Below are positions 1 to 8,078 of a stretch of 39,327 nucleotides of DNA, in pieces; position 1 is the first letter of the stretch, and every line of letters begins with the position of its first letter. Origin of the DNA: Rhodopirellula europaea 6C (GTDB taxonomy: Bacteria > Planctomycetota > Planctomycetia > Pirellulales > Pirellulaceae); contig NZ_ANMO01000186.1 of NCBI RefSeq assembly GCF_000338295.1, positions 1 through 39,327 of the forward strand, in the 5' to 3' direction. Made by a program: the position numbers and the translations under genes. The notes beneath the pieces are model-generated. The model was not told the DNA's origin, searched no databases, and saw only the letters and a list, made by a program, of their open reading frames with translations.

Positions 1-1011
1 ACCGGGGTTGGATAGGAAATTGCCCAGCGAGTCCCGCGAATTGGGTTGAGCGGGGGCCGGTGGTTTTATGATCCCATCGTTCGTTGGTCGAACTTGTCGA
101 ACAGGTTCTTTTTGCTCGGCGACCGGTCCTTGAGGTTGGCCTTGCTGATTCGCGTTGTCGTTTTTGGTTCGGATCGTGATCCCATCGTTACTGCGAACGA
201 CCTGGACTTCGCCGGGGCCCCAAAAGAAAAAGGCGGCAAGGAATCCGACAATCACAAAACCGAGCAACAAGAATCCTCCCATCAGCCATCCGCCAGAATT
301 TTGACGTCGCCGGGCGCGAGCAGCGGTTGGCGAACGCGGTTGGACAACCAACGGAGCGGGAGATTGTGAAATTGTCGGAGTCAAATTGGGAGCGACGTCG
401 CCGATTCCGGCGGCCGGGCTGGCCGCCGGCGTGACGTTCACTTGATTGACCACGGGATCAGCGACAAGTGTGGCATCCACGATTTCGGTCGCTGACTGGT
501 TGTCCGAGGCACGGGCTGCAGGTTGTGTTGAAGCAACCGGTGCAGCCTGCGTGTTGTTGGACGCGTTACCGGTTGGCAACAACGCCGCCAATGGATCGAC
601 GGCGGGTGCTGCAGGTGCTATCGGCTTTGCGGTGTCGGATGGAGCAGCCTTCTGCGGCGTCGCCGTGGCGTTTGGCGAAGCGGTCTTGGTCGAGGATGCA
701 TCGTCCATCGAAACGATGCCGAAACGTGCGTCCAGCTTGGCTTTCTTTTTTGGGTCCGTCAGTGTTCTTTGTGCGGTTTGCAAAACCTGAGCTGCTCGGG
801 ACCACGTTTCGGGTGCGGTGCTGGACTTGGCTGCTTTCAACTGAGTGATTCGCCGCGCGATAGCTTCTTGGATGGCAGCCGCGTTGGATTCCCCGGGATT
901 CAGCCCAAAGACTTGGTAGGCATGCGGCGAGGTGACGTGCTCAGGCAACTCAAGCAGTTCGTGAATGGTCTTCCCCGTCATGCCGTCATCCAAATGTCCA
1001 ACGAATTGCAT
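1..1011 (-). CDS. J-domain-like N-terminus, single-span membrane protein (3' end outside window)
   Basis: An uninterrupted minus-strand frame runs from an ATG at 1011-1009 to the left edge, about 337 codons with no stop, so the C-terminus is missing. An in-frame TAG lies about 50 bases upstream and no other standard start intervenes, so this ATG is the best choice. Residues about 33-95 (HAYQVFGLNPGE at the start, LTDPKKKAKLD at the end) resemble the degenerate J-domain region that planctomycetes place at the N-terminus of cytoplasmic-side proteins. A long Ala/Pro/Thr-rich low-complexity linker follows, then one membrane segment at about residues 237-260 (GGWLMGGFLLLGFVIVGFLA) preceded by arginines, then a polar region. 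The topology suggests a cytoplasmic J-like domain tethered to the membrane. A classical HPD motif is not seen, so Hsp70 stimulation is not claimed. Function unknown. Confidence 0.75.
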   Translation of the reverse strand, partial: MQFVGHLDDGMTGKTIHELLELPEHVTSPHAYQVFGLNPGESNAAAIQEAIARRITQLKAAKSSTAPETWSRAAQVLQTAQRTLTDPKKKAKLDARFGIVSMDDASSTKTASPNATATPQKAAPSDTAKPIAPAAPAVDPLAALLPTGNASNNTQAAPVASTQPAARASDNQSATEIVDATLVADPVVNQVNVTPAASPAAGIGDVAPNLTPTISQSPAPLVVQPRSPTAARARRRQNSGGWLMGGFLLLGFVIVGFLAAFFFWGPGEVQVVRSNDGITIRTKNDNANQQGQPQGPVAEQKEPVRQVRPTNDGIIKPPAPAQPNSRDSLGNFLSNPG

Positions 1012-1340
1012 CTCATCGTGCGATAGCGATTCCAGGCTCCACCACGGAATCGCAGAAACATTCTAGCTGATGAGGGGGGAAACTCCCAAACCGGCTTTTG
1101 CGACCCAAATTCCGCTGGATCGAACGGGACAATCTTTCCATGAAGGAATCTGCCTGGACGAGGTGAATCGCGGACTTCGGACGTCTCTGGGGCTACCGCA
1201 CGCGGACGGGCCGAGGCGAGGAAATGTTGGTTCCGCGAGACCATTTGTAACAACTCAGGGACTCTCCGACGTCGCCTTCCCTGGATGCGATAAACTGCTT
1301 TGCAGTCGACTGTCGTTTTGCCTTCAACGGGATTTCCGAA
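1012..1340. other. intergenic region, no gene seen
   Basis: This stretch of about 330 bases separates the divergent J-domain-like gene and the EF-hand protein gene. It presumably holds promoters for both, but I find no convincing -35/-10 pair, hairpin or RNA gene. The open frames crossing it are Arg/Pro-rich and look like noise. Confidence 0.5.
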
Positions 1341-2234
1341 ATGTGGAAGCTTTTCCATCGCAGTTCAATCGTTTTGATGATGGCATTTTTGGCTCAGGCC
1401 CCAGGAGTTCAAGCGAACGATTTCGCAATTGAAGAGCAGGAGCCCAATTCGCCGGTGGCGTCAGAAACTGACGCGAAGTATCCCGAGCAGATTGTTGATC
1501 GACTGTTTGAGATGTCAGTGAGCGATCCCTCGGCTGAAATTCGAATCAATGCTCTTCAGGCGTGTGCGAATATTCCGGATGAGGGAGATCGTTTAAAGGA
1601 TGCGGTCGAACATTGCCTTGATGCCTCCGATCTCATGGTTCGTTTGACTGCGATTCAATTGTTGGACCGAGTGGAGTTGAAGCCGCAGCGAAAGGTTGAT
1701 GCCGCCATTGACTACTTGGAAATTCGCTATCAAAACCCGGAGCGACGTACGCCACTGAATCACCGTTCGATGTCTCCCGCCATCGACGTGTTGAAAAGTC
1801 ATTCGGACGTGGCAAACGCAGAGCTCTCGGATCGGCTGGAAGAGACCGGTCCGATGACCCTGCTTCATTTGCAGCTTGCTGGGTTGTTGGATTTCGATGT
1901 TGTTAAGAATGCGGATCGTCTGAATGACCGTTCAAAATCGGGCGATCAAGAGGTTCGTCGCGAAGTTGTTTCGCTGTGGGCAAAGTACTTCGCAAGCGTG
2001 GCAACGAAACAGTCGCAGCCTGACCTCAGCGAGAAACTCAAGGAAATCAATCCAAAACTTTTGTCCTACGCCGAGAAAATCATCAGCCGATACGACCAAG
2101 ACGGTTCCAAGTCACTTCATGAGCAAGAATGGCAAAAGATGCTGATGAGTCCGGCACCCGCTGATCTCAATCACGATGGGCGTGTCACCATCGAAGAGTA
2201 TGCCCTGCTCATGCACAGCCGATCAAAGAAGTAA
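1341..2234 (+). CDS. exported protein with HEAT-like helices and a C-terminal EF-hand pair
   Basis: The protein has 297 residues and begins with a signal peptide (MWKLFHRSSIVLMMAFLAQA, cleavage probably near VQA-ND). Residues about 45-130 are short helices with wording typical of HEAT/armadillo repeats (DPSAEIRINALQACANI, SDLMVRLTAIQLLDRV), which suggests a protein-binding scaffold. The C-terminus has two calcium-binding loops. The first starts at D252 with ligands at D254, S256, S258 and E263; the second starts at D275 with N277, D279, R281 and E286, close to the canonical pattern. Such EF-hand pairs are common in exported planctomycete proteins. It stands alone on the plus strand and its stop codon overlaps the A-run of the terminator of the convergent gene. 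The role is unknown; calcium-stabilised binding in the periplasm or at the surface is inference. Confidence 0.85.
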   Translation: MWKLFHRSSIVLMMAFLAQAPGVQANDFAIEEQEPNSPVASETDAKYPEQIVDRLFEMSVSDPSAEIRINALQACANIPDEGDRLKDAVEHCLDASDLMVRLTAIQLLDRVELKPQRKVDAAIDYLEIRYQNPERRTPLNHRSMSPAIDVLKSHSDVANAELSDRLEETGPMTLLHLQLAGLLDFDVVKNADRLNDRSKSGDQEVRREVVSLWAKYFASVATKQSQPDLSEKLKEINPKLLSYAEKIISRYDQDGSKSLHEQEWQKMLMSPAPADLNHDGRVTIEEYALLMHSRSKK

Positions 2235-2267
2235 AAAAACTGCCTCGATCCAGATGGAACGAGGCAG
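2233..2267 (-). terminator. intrinsic terminator of the coiled-coil protein gene
   Basis: A perfect 8-base stem (2240-2247 pairing with 2260-2267, CTGCCTCG/CGAGGCAG) with a 12-base loop is preceded on the plus strand by seven A residues at 2233-2239. Read on the minus strand this is a stem followed by a T-run, which fits a terminator for the minus-strand gene ending at 2302. On the plus strand there is no T-run, so it would be weak for the EF-hand gene, whose stop codon (2232-2234) lies inside it. Confidence 0.75.
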
Positions 2268-2301
2268 CATGAATGTTGTCGTGAGCTGTCCGTTGTTTAG
2301 T

Positions 2302-3519
2302 TCAGGGCTGGATAAACATCACTGGGAACTCGCGAACCGGTGCAGGCTTTGAGCTGAGCGGATTTTGCGCCGGACGTTCTCGTGCGATCGGTTGCTTCGG
2401 TGGTTTAGGTTGCGATGTCAAATGCCGCGGCAGATGAGGTTGGATGCGACTCCAGCTTTGGATGATTTGTTGCAGTCGCGTGGTGATTTGCTGCTGCAAC
2501 TGGTTGGCTTCGTGTCGCAACGAGGCCTCGATCGAAGGTAACTGATTGAGTTCGCTGTTGAGGTTAGCGATGCCGCTGGGGGCTTTGATCTCGAGTTTGA
2601 GTTCTTTCAGGACAGGCTGCAGTAGCTTGTCCGCCAGCTTTTCAAGCGGTTTCAGGACCACGCCAAGGACCTTGCCCGGCGTTTCCAGAATTTCGCGGAT
2701 GCTGAAGGTGATGGTCTTCTTGCCAAATGGGAGTTTGATCGTGAGCTTTTTGCCGAGCGTTTTCTCAAGCTTGGCTGCGGTCTTCTCAGCGGGAGCCAAT
2801 TTCTTTTCGAAGCTTTCCAGCGATTGATCCATCGTCATGAATGCACGGATGGGATCGTTCCACTTGGTCAGGTTGTTTCCGACGCGGTCGATGGACTGAC
2901 GAGTCTCAGTCAGAACGTTGGCAATCGACTGAACAGTGGGGCGGGCAAGTCGCGATGTTGCGTCGAAAGCAGTTGCTCCACCAGGAATCATGTTGGCGCG
3001 AGCCGCATTGGTTTGCAAATCGCGTCGCCAAGCCGAAATGGTTTTCTTGTAGCTCGCCAGTTTGATTTCGCCGCCGAGAATTGATTGCTCCAGTTCCTTC
3101 AGGCGGTCTTTCGCCGGACGCAGGACGTCTTTTTCGGCTTTGTCTGTCTTCTTTCGCAACGTGTGGATTTGGTCCTGGATGCGTTGCAGATTCTTTCGAA
3201 GCGTCCGAGCGATTGTGCGGACCTTGGGAACAGAGGTGTAGGGAGCCAGGTTGTCGATCAATGTCTTCAAGCGTTCGTCAGTTGCCTTGATGGCTTTGGT
3301 CGCGTCGATGGCATGATTCACTCCGTCACGAGCCGTTTTGACTTGTTGGCGAAGCTGAGTCAGCCGGTTTTGCAGCGTTTGGCATTCCTTTTCAATTCGA
3401 GCCAAATCGCTGTCGATGGCTCGGGCTTCTCGCATATTGCTGGGGATTGGTGATGCGTTCAGTGTGGTTGCCGCAAAAGCGAGCAGCAACGGAATCGACA
3501 GGACGATCGCGGGTTTCAT
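2302..3519 (-). CDS. exported coiled-coil protein of unknown function
   Basis: The protein has 405 residues with a signal peptide (MKPAIVLSIPLLLAFAATTLNA, cleavage likely after LNA). The mature part is mostly helical with heptad-like segments at about residues 33-75, 110-150 and 330-360 (IEKECQTLQNRLTQLRQQV is a clear coiled coil), rich in Lys, Leu and Gln. The last about 50 residues are Pro-rich and probably unfolded. No catalytic motif or membrane segment after the signal is visible. It is transcribed divergently from the cytochrome pair at 3709 across a 190-base gap and ends at a clear intrinsic terminator. I do not recognise the family; a periplasmic structural or adaptor role is only a guess from composition. 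Confidence 0.85.
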   Translation of the reverse strand: MKPAIVLSIPLLLAFAATTLNASPIPSNMREARAIDSDLARIEKECQTLQNRLTQLRQQVKTARDGVNHAIDATKAIKATDERLKTLIDNLAPYTSVPKVRTIARTLRKNLQRIQDQIHTLRKKTDKAEKDVLRPAKDRLKELEQSILGGEIKLASYKKTISAWRRDLQTNAARANMIPGGATAFDATSRLARPTVQSIANVLTETRQSIDRVGNNLTKWNDPIRAFMTMDQSLESFEKKLAPAEKTAAKLEKTLGKKLTIKLPFGKKTITFSIREILETPGKVLGVVLKPLEKLADKLLQPVLKELKLEIKAPSGIANLNSELNQLPSIEASLRHEANQLQQQITTRLQQIIQSWSRIQPHLPRHLTSQPKPPKQPIARERPAQNPLSSKPAPVREFPVMFIQP

Positions 3520-3653
3520 CGGTCTTCTCGCTTTGTGCGGGCGGGTGTTTGTCGGCGGATTGGATTGCCGTGTTGGGTTGTCGGTGGTTCCTGCGTCGCG
3601 GATGCCGAAATGCCCTCACGAAAACTCAGAAAAACATCAGCGAAGCGGTTTGC

Positions 3654-3659
3654 TACACT
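3654..3659 (+). promoter_or_regulatory. possible -10 element of the first cytochrome pair
   Basis: TACACT lies 50 bases before the ATG at 3709 and has an AAAACA hexamer 17 bases upstream as a poor -35. The -10 match is fair and the -35 match weak, so this is a low-confidence promoter guess. Confidence 0.25.
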
Positions 3660-3708
3660 GTGAGTCCCTCCCCCACCTTCATTCCTGCCTTGTGGAAGAC
3701 TCAGTCCC

Positions 3709-5814
3709 ATGCGGAATCCTCCGCTGAGATGCACTGAATTCGCGATATTCTGCGTGTTGACGGTCCTGTTGACCACGCAGACGGCGTTCGCCTTCGAATC
3801 AGATCGCTCCGAGCCCGATGCTTCGGCGAAAGCGGCCGGAACGCTGGAAACGGTTCTGCAAAGTCACTGCGTGAAGTGTCACTCAGCGGGTGAGGATCCT
3901 GAGGGCGACATTGCGTTGTCGGAAATCAACGACCGAAACGTCGCCGACGATTTGGATCAACTGCAGAGCTTGATCGATGTTTTGGATCTGGAAGAGATGC
4001 CGCCGGAGGACGAGACGCAGTTGCCGCCCGAGACACGTCGGAAGTTGCTGGCCGAATTGAAGGCGACGCTTCGAGGTGCGGTTGCCCATTCAAGGCAATA
4101 CGCTCGCACACCGATTCGGCGGATGAATCGGTTTCAATACAACAATGCGGTGGTGGATCTGTTTGATCTGAACTGCACCGTGTTCACGTTGCCCGAACGT
4201 ATGCTGCGCGAACATCGCGGCTACTTCCAACCGGCGTCGGGAAAGATGCCCGATGAAGTGTTCGTAGGGAGTCGGCCACTGGGCAAGTCACAGATGATTG
4301 AGCCTCGCTTGGCCGGCGTTGCCGCATTCCCTCAGGATCTGCGTGCTGAACACGGCTACGACAATCAAGCCGATCACCTGTCACTTTCGCCTTTGTTGAT
4401 GGAGTCGTTCTTGAAACTTGGGCAGTCGATCACTGAGAGTCCTGACTTTGTGCCAGCCAACGTCGGGATTTGGGATTCGTTCTTCGTCGCTCCAGCACCC
4501 GATTCTGACCTCGAGTTGATTGTGCGTGAACGGTTGAAGTCATTCTTGACACGCGCGTTTCGTCGCTCGGTCGATCAATCTCAATTGGATCGTTACAGCC
4601 AATACGTTCTGCGGAACCTTGAAGAAGGAGTCGCCTTTCCGGTTGCCATGAAGGCTGTCGCGGCGGCAACGATTTCGTCGCCCCGGTTTTTGTACCTGTA
4701 CGACTTATCGAGCGAGTCACCATCGGTCACACCGGTGGACGACTACGAACTGGCTTCTCGATTGTCGTTCTTTTTGTGGGGCAGCATTCCGGATCAAACG
4801 CTGTTGGAGCTGGCAGCGGAAGGGCGTCTGCGTGAAAAGGATGTTTTAAGCGGGCAATTCGAACGCATGATTCGCGATCGGAAGCTCAAACGATTTTGCG
4901 ACAGCTTTCCTTCGCAGTGGTTGCAACTGGAACGGATCATTTCGTCGGTACCCAGTCCCGAAGAGTTTCCGAACTTTTACTTTTTGAAATACCGCGACAG
5001 CATGCACATGATGCTGGAGCCTCTGCTGTTGTTTGAGACTGTGTTGATCGAAAATCAGCCGATCACCCAGTTGATTGATTCCGATTTCACCTATCGATCC
5101 GATTTGCTGGAGGATGCTTACGGCGAACTGGCAATCCAAGACAATCGAAACGGCCGAGGGGTGCAAGTCATTCGGTTTCGTCGGTTGCCGATCGAAGACC
5201 GACGCAGTGGCGGCGTAATCACGAACGCGGCCGTGATGACGATGACTTCGGGGCCGGAAAGAACCCAGCCGATCACTCGCGGTGCCTGGTTGGCGGGGGT
5301 TGTGTTCAATAACCCGCCCGAGCCTCCTCCCGCGGACGTTCCCGCACTGGGGGAGAAACCTGCGGAAGGCGAAGAGCATCTAACGCTTCGCGAGAGACTT
5401 TCCATGCACAGGAAACGGTCGGATTGCAAAGGTTGCCACGAACAGATCGACCCGTTGGGATTTGCGCTCGAGAATTTCAATCCCGTGGGTGTGTGGCGAG
5501 ATCAGTACGAAAACGGTCGCGACGTAGACATGGCTGGGACGCTGTTTCGCAAGCATCGCTTTGAGAATGTGATCGAATTCAAGGATGCGTTACTGTCGGA
5601 AAAGGATCGATTCACCGAGGCCTTGGCGGGGCATCTGCTGAGTTTCGCGCTGGCTCGTCCGCTGAGTGCCGCTGATCGCGTCTCGTTGGGTGAGATCACG
5701 GCAAAGGTTGCCTCGGACGAATACAAGATTCATACGCTGCTTCGCCAAGTCGTTTTAAGCGAACCGTTTCAAACCAAATCATTCCCGCAAATTGCGAGCA
5801 ATCCACGGCCATGA
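3709..5814 (+). CDS. planctomycete-type c-type cytochrome with DUF1587/1595/1592/1588/1585 domains
   Basis: The protein has 701 residues with a signal peptide (hydrophobic FAIFCVLTVLLTTQTAFA). One c-type haem site, CVKCH at residues 54-58, sits in the N-terminal planctomycete cytochrome domain (PSCyt1 type). The following blocks match the DUF1592 architecture in order: DUF1587 near 137 (IRRMNRFQYNNAVVDLF), DUF1595 near 270-335, DUF1592 near 342-470 (ELASRLSFFLWGSIPD), DUF1588 near 515-600 and DUF1585 near 620-690. DUF1588 contains a second CXXCH (C573, C576, H577) followed by QIDPLGFALENFNPVG, which is typical of the family. The stop overlaps the start of the DUF1552 gene (ATGA), indicating translational coupling. 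Family members are abundant in planctomycetes and their substrates are unknown; periplasmic electron transfer is inferred from the haem motifs. Confidence 0.93.
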   Translation: MRNPPLRCTEFAIFCVLTVLLTTQTAFAFESDRSEPDASAKAAGTLETVLQSHCVKCHSAGEDPEGDIALSEINDRNVADDLDQLQSLIDVLDLEEMPPEDETQLPPETRRKLLAELKATLRGAVAHSRQYARTPIRRMNRFQYNNAVVDLFDLNCTVFTLPERMLREHRGYFQPASGKMPDEVFVGSRPLGKSQMIEPRLAGVAAFPQDLRAEHGYDNQADHLSLSPLLMESFLKLGQSITESPDFVPANVGIWDSFFVAPAPDSDLELIVRERLKSFLTRAFRRSVDQSQLDRYSQYVLRNLEEGVAFPVAMKAVAAATISSPRFLYLYDLSSESPSVTPVDDYELASRLSFFLWGSIPDQTLLELAAEGRLREKDVLSGQFERMIRDRKLKRFCDSFPSQWLQLERIISSVPSPEEFPNFYFLKYRDSMHMMLEPLLLFETVLIENQPITQLIDSDFTYRSDLLEDAYGELAIQDNRNGRGVQVIRFRRLPIEDRRSGGVITNAAVMTMTSGPERTQPITRGAWLAGVVFNNPPEPPPADVPALGEKPAEGEEHLTLRERLSMHRKRSDCKGCHEQIDPLGFALENFNPVGVWRDQYENGRDVDMAGTLFRKHRFENVIEFKDALLSEKDRFTEALAGHLLSFALARPLSAADRVSLGEITAKVASDEYKIHTLLRQVVLSEPFQTKSFPQIASNPRP

Positions 5815-7166
5815 TTCGAACCAATCGACGTCGCTTTCTTCGCGGTTTGGGCGGAGCTTCTTTGGCCCTGCCTTGGATGCCCAGCATCGCCATGGCGGCA
5901 CATGCGGACAGCGTGCCGATGCGAATGGCCCATTTCTATGTGCCTATTGGAGTTGTCCGTCGCGGCTTCTTTCCTGGTGAAGCGAACGACGTGATTCCCA
6001 AAGGCAATCTCGGCAATGTGATGAAGTCGTTGGGCAAGCAAAGCCCGTTTGCCAGCGACGAACCGCTCGATCAATTGACACCCACCTTGGAACCGTTGGA
6101 GCCGCTCAAGCACAAAGTCAATCTCATCACCGGAATGGATCGCACATTCCAACAGGGAACCGACGTGCACGCGCAGTGCGCATCGTGTTACTTGAGTAGC
6201 GCGGTGCCGTACACGGTTCAGGGAACGGCATGGCCGCTCGATCGAACATTGGACCATTTGGTGGCCGATGTGATCGGTACTGAAACTCCGTTCGCGACAC
6301 TCGAGTTCAGTTGCAACAGCCACCGCGACAACAAAGAGTCAATCTACTTTGACAACATCTCATGGTACGGGACGGGGCATTTGGCACCCTCGATTCGCGA
6401 CCCTCGCAAGATGTACCATCGATTGTTTTCGACCCAGGAGATCGATCGCTATCGGGATATCACGGATTTGGTCCTTGAGGACGCTCACGATTTGAAGATG
6501 CATTTGGGGTACGAGGACCGGCACAAGTTTGCCGAGTACTTTGATTCGATTCGAACAATCGAAACTCAAATGGATCGATTGGAACAGATGAAGTCCCAGC
6601 TTTCTCGTGTGCAGCTGGACGAACCGCCGGAAGCCTATTTGCCTCGCGGCGAATACATCCGCTTGATGGGCGATCTGATGGTGGTTGCGTTGCAGACGGG
6701 GCTGACCAACGTTGCGACGTTCATGGTTGGGCCCGAACGATGGGACACTCCGTTCAAGTTTGAAAGCTTGTTCGACAAACCTCGCAGTCACCACCAGATG
6801 TCACACAACCAAACCAAGATGATCGATGACCTATTGAAGGTCGATCGTTTTCACATGGAGCAGTATGTCTATCTGATGGAAAAGATGGATTCGATCGAGC
6901 AAGCCGACGGTTCCACCCTCCTCGACAACACCCTTTTCACCTATGGATCAGGGTTGGGCGATGGATCGACGCACCAATACAACGACTTGCCGATTGTTGT
7001 CGCGGGAGGCGGCAACCGCGTCGCGTCCGGACGTCACATCAACATGCCCGAGGGAACACCGCTGGCGAATTTATGGTTGACCCAGGCTCGATTGCTGGAT
7101 GTCCCCATGCAACGCTTCGCCGATAGCACCGGAATGATCGACGGCTTGATGGCCGAGCGCTTGTAA
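5811..7166 (+). CDS. DUF1552 protein, Tat-exported partner of the DUF1592 cytochrome
   Basis: The protein has 451 residues and starts with a twin-arginine signal (NRRRFLRGLGGASLALPW at residues 5-22, cleavage likely near AMA-AHA). Tat export suggests it folds in the cytoplasm, possibly with a cofactor. The body matches DUF1552: MAHFYVPIGVVRRGF near the N-terminus, LITGMDR, a conserved DVHAQCASCYLSS block, and a C-terminal section with HHQMSHNQ and TLFTYGSGLGDGSTH. The fold is generally thought to be related to the DUF1501/sulfatase-phosphatase group, but catalysis is not established. The start codon overlaps the upstream stop by four bases, so the two are made together. DUF1592 and DUF1552 genes are regularly adjacent in planctomycetes. 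The name and pairing are firm; the reaction is unknown. Confidence 0.93.
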   Translation: MIRTNRRRFLRGLGGASLALPWMPSIAMAAHADSVPMRMAHFYVPIGVVRRGFFPGEANDVIPKGNLGNVMKSLGKQSPFASDEPLDQLTPTLEPLEPLKHKVNLITGMDRTFQQGTDVHAQCASCYLSSAVPYTVQGTAWPLDRTLDHLVADVIGTETPFATLEFSCNSHRDNKESIYFDNISWYGTGHLAPSIRDPRKMYHRLFSTQEIDRYRDITDLVLEDAHDLKMHLGYEDRHKFAEYFDSIRTIETQMDRLEQMKSQLSRVQLDEPPEAYLPRGEYIRLMGDLMVVALQTGLTNVATFMVGPERWDTPFKFESLFDKPRSHHQMSHNQTKMIDDLLKVDRFHMEQYVYLMEKMDSIEQADGSTLLDNTLFTYGSGLGDGSTHQYNDLPIVVAGGGNRVASGRHINMPEGTPLANLWLTQARLLDVPMQRFADSTGMIDGLMAERL

Positions 7167-7244
7167 CGTCTTGCGAAGCGGCGTGTCCTTCCGATATCGG
7201 CACCCGTTCTTGCGAGCGGTGCTGATGCGTTTCATCCGCCTCGT

Positions 7245-7709
7245 TTACAGAGACGCGGTAGTGATGTTGCTGGTCATCGGGACGGATTGGCTCGGTAGAC
7301 AAAGCCAGTCGGTGATGACGACCCGTTGAACCAGTGGTTCATCGAGGTGTTGCAACACGACATCCATCAGTCGTTCGCGAATTTCCTTTTGCGATGGGTC
7401 ATTTAGCCAGGAGGCATCGACTTGTCGCAGCATTTGTTCCGCGGCTTCGGTGATCGGAAGCTGGTTCAGCTTCAAACGTTCTTCACCGCGAAAACGGCGT
7501 GAGGGATCGACGATCGCATGCAGTTGGAACTGGTAGGTGCAATCGGGCACGTTTGGGTTTTGAAACCTCATCAGCCCAATTTCAATCGCGGAACTCTGCA
7601 TGTTGCTCAGCCGAGCCACGCGACTGCGAACGTAGCCAATCACGGCAGCGTGAATCGCCACCATGAGAAGGATGATCGCAGGGGCCCAAAAACGTCGCAG
7701 CAGTTGCAC
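7245..7709 (-). CDS. small membrane protein, remotely FliL-like
   Basis: The protein has 154 residues and begins at a GTG (7709-7707); I see no clear ribosome binding site, so the start is uncertain. One N-terminal membrane segment (FWAPAIILLMVAIHAAVIGYV) is followed by a soluble domain. The C-terminal part (IRERLMDVVLQHLDEPLVQRVVITDWLCLPSQ) resembles the end of FliL-type flagellar basal-body proteins, where a helix precedes a short strand with V-[KR]-R-V-x-[FI]-T. No other flagellar gene is in the window, so this assignment is tentative. It lies alone, convergent with the DUF1552 gene. A signal-anchored periplasmic protein of unknown function is the safe description. Confidence 0.65.
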   Translation of the reverse strand: MQLLRRFWAPAIILLMVAIHAAVIGYVRSRVARLSNMQSSAIEIGLMRFQNPNVPDCTYQFQLHAIVDPSRRFRGEERLKLNQLPITEAAEQMLRQVDASWLNDPSQKEIRERLMDVVLQHLDEPLVQRVVITDWLCLPSQSVPMTSNITTASL

Positions 7710-8078
7710 GGGATTACTCAGGAGAGTGAAGTCTAAGCGAATTTGGAGCCAACAACGGATGTTGAATGGTTCCGTCGAAGCCTAGGTTGCGAAAACTGAG
7801 CGAGCAAACAGATGGGCTGAATTTCCTCGTTTCACGGCTCAGACGCCTGCATAGGGCCGTCTTTTGGGGTGCAAAGTCCGAAAATCCGTGTTTGAGCCGC
7901 GTTGCCAGCTACGCGAAAGGCCCTGGTGGAACGGGCTCTCCACGACACAACGTCGCACTTTGGCGGTTCGACGCGTCCAGGACCCTCGTTTTCGTCTATC
8001 ACCCAGACGCGATTTGATTGACACTTCGCCTTCGACCAAAATCCGCCCCATCACCCGACCACTGAGAACTGATTGACC
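7710..8078. other. intergenic region, no gene seen
   Basis: About 370 bases between the divergent FliL-like gene and the lipid kinase gene. A TTGACA hexamer occurs at 8018-8023 but without a good -10 at normal spacing. No RNA gene or long hairpin is apparent, and the short open frames lack protein-like composition. Confidence 0.45.

Noticed and set aside
978-1358. Minus-strand frame of 126 codons before the J-like gene
   Set aside because: Arg/Pro-rich, overlaps both neighbours and ends inside the J-like gene's N-terminus; the alternative frame gives a sensible protein.
7960-8010. GGTTCGAC-like stretch resembling a tRNA T-loop
   Set aside because: The flanking bases do not pair as a T-stem and no acceptor or anticodon arm can be formed.
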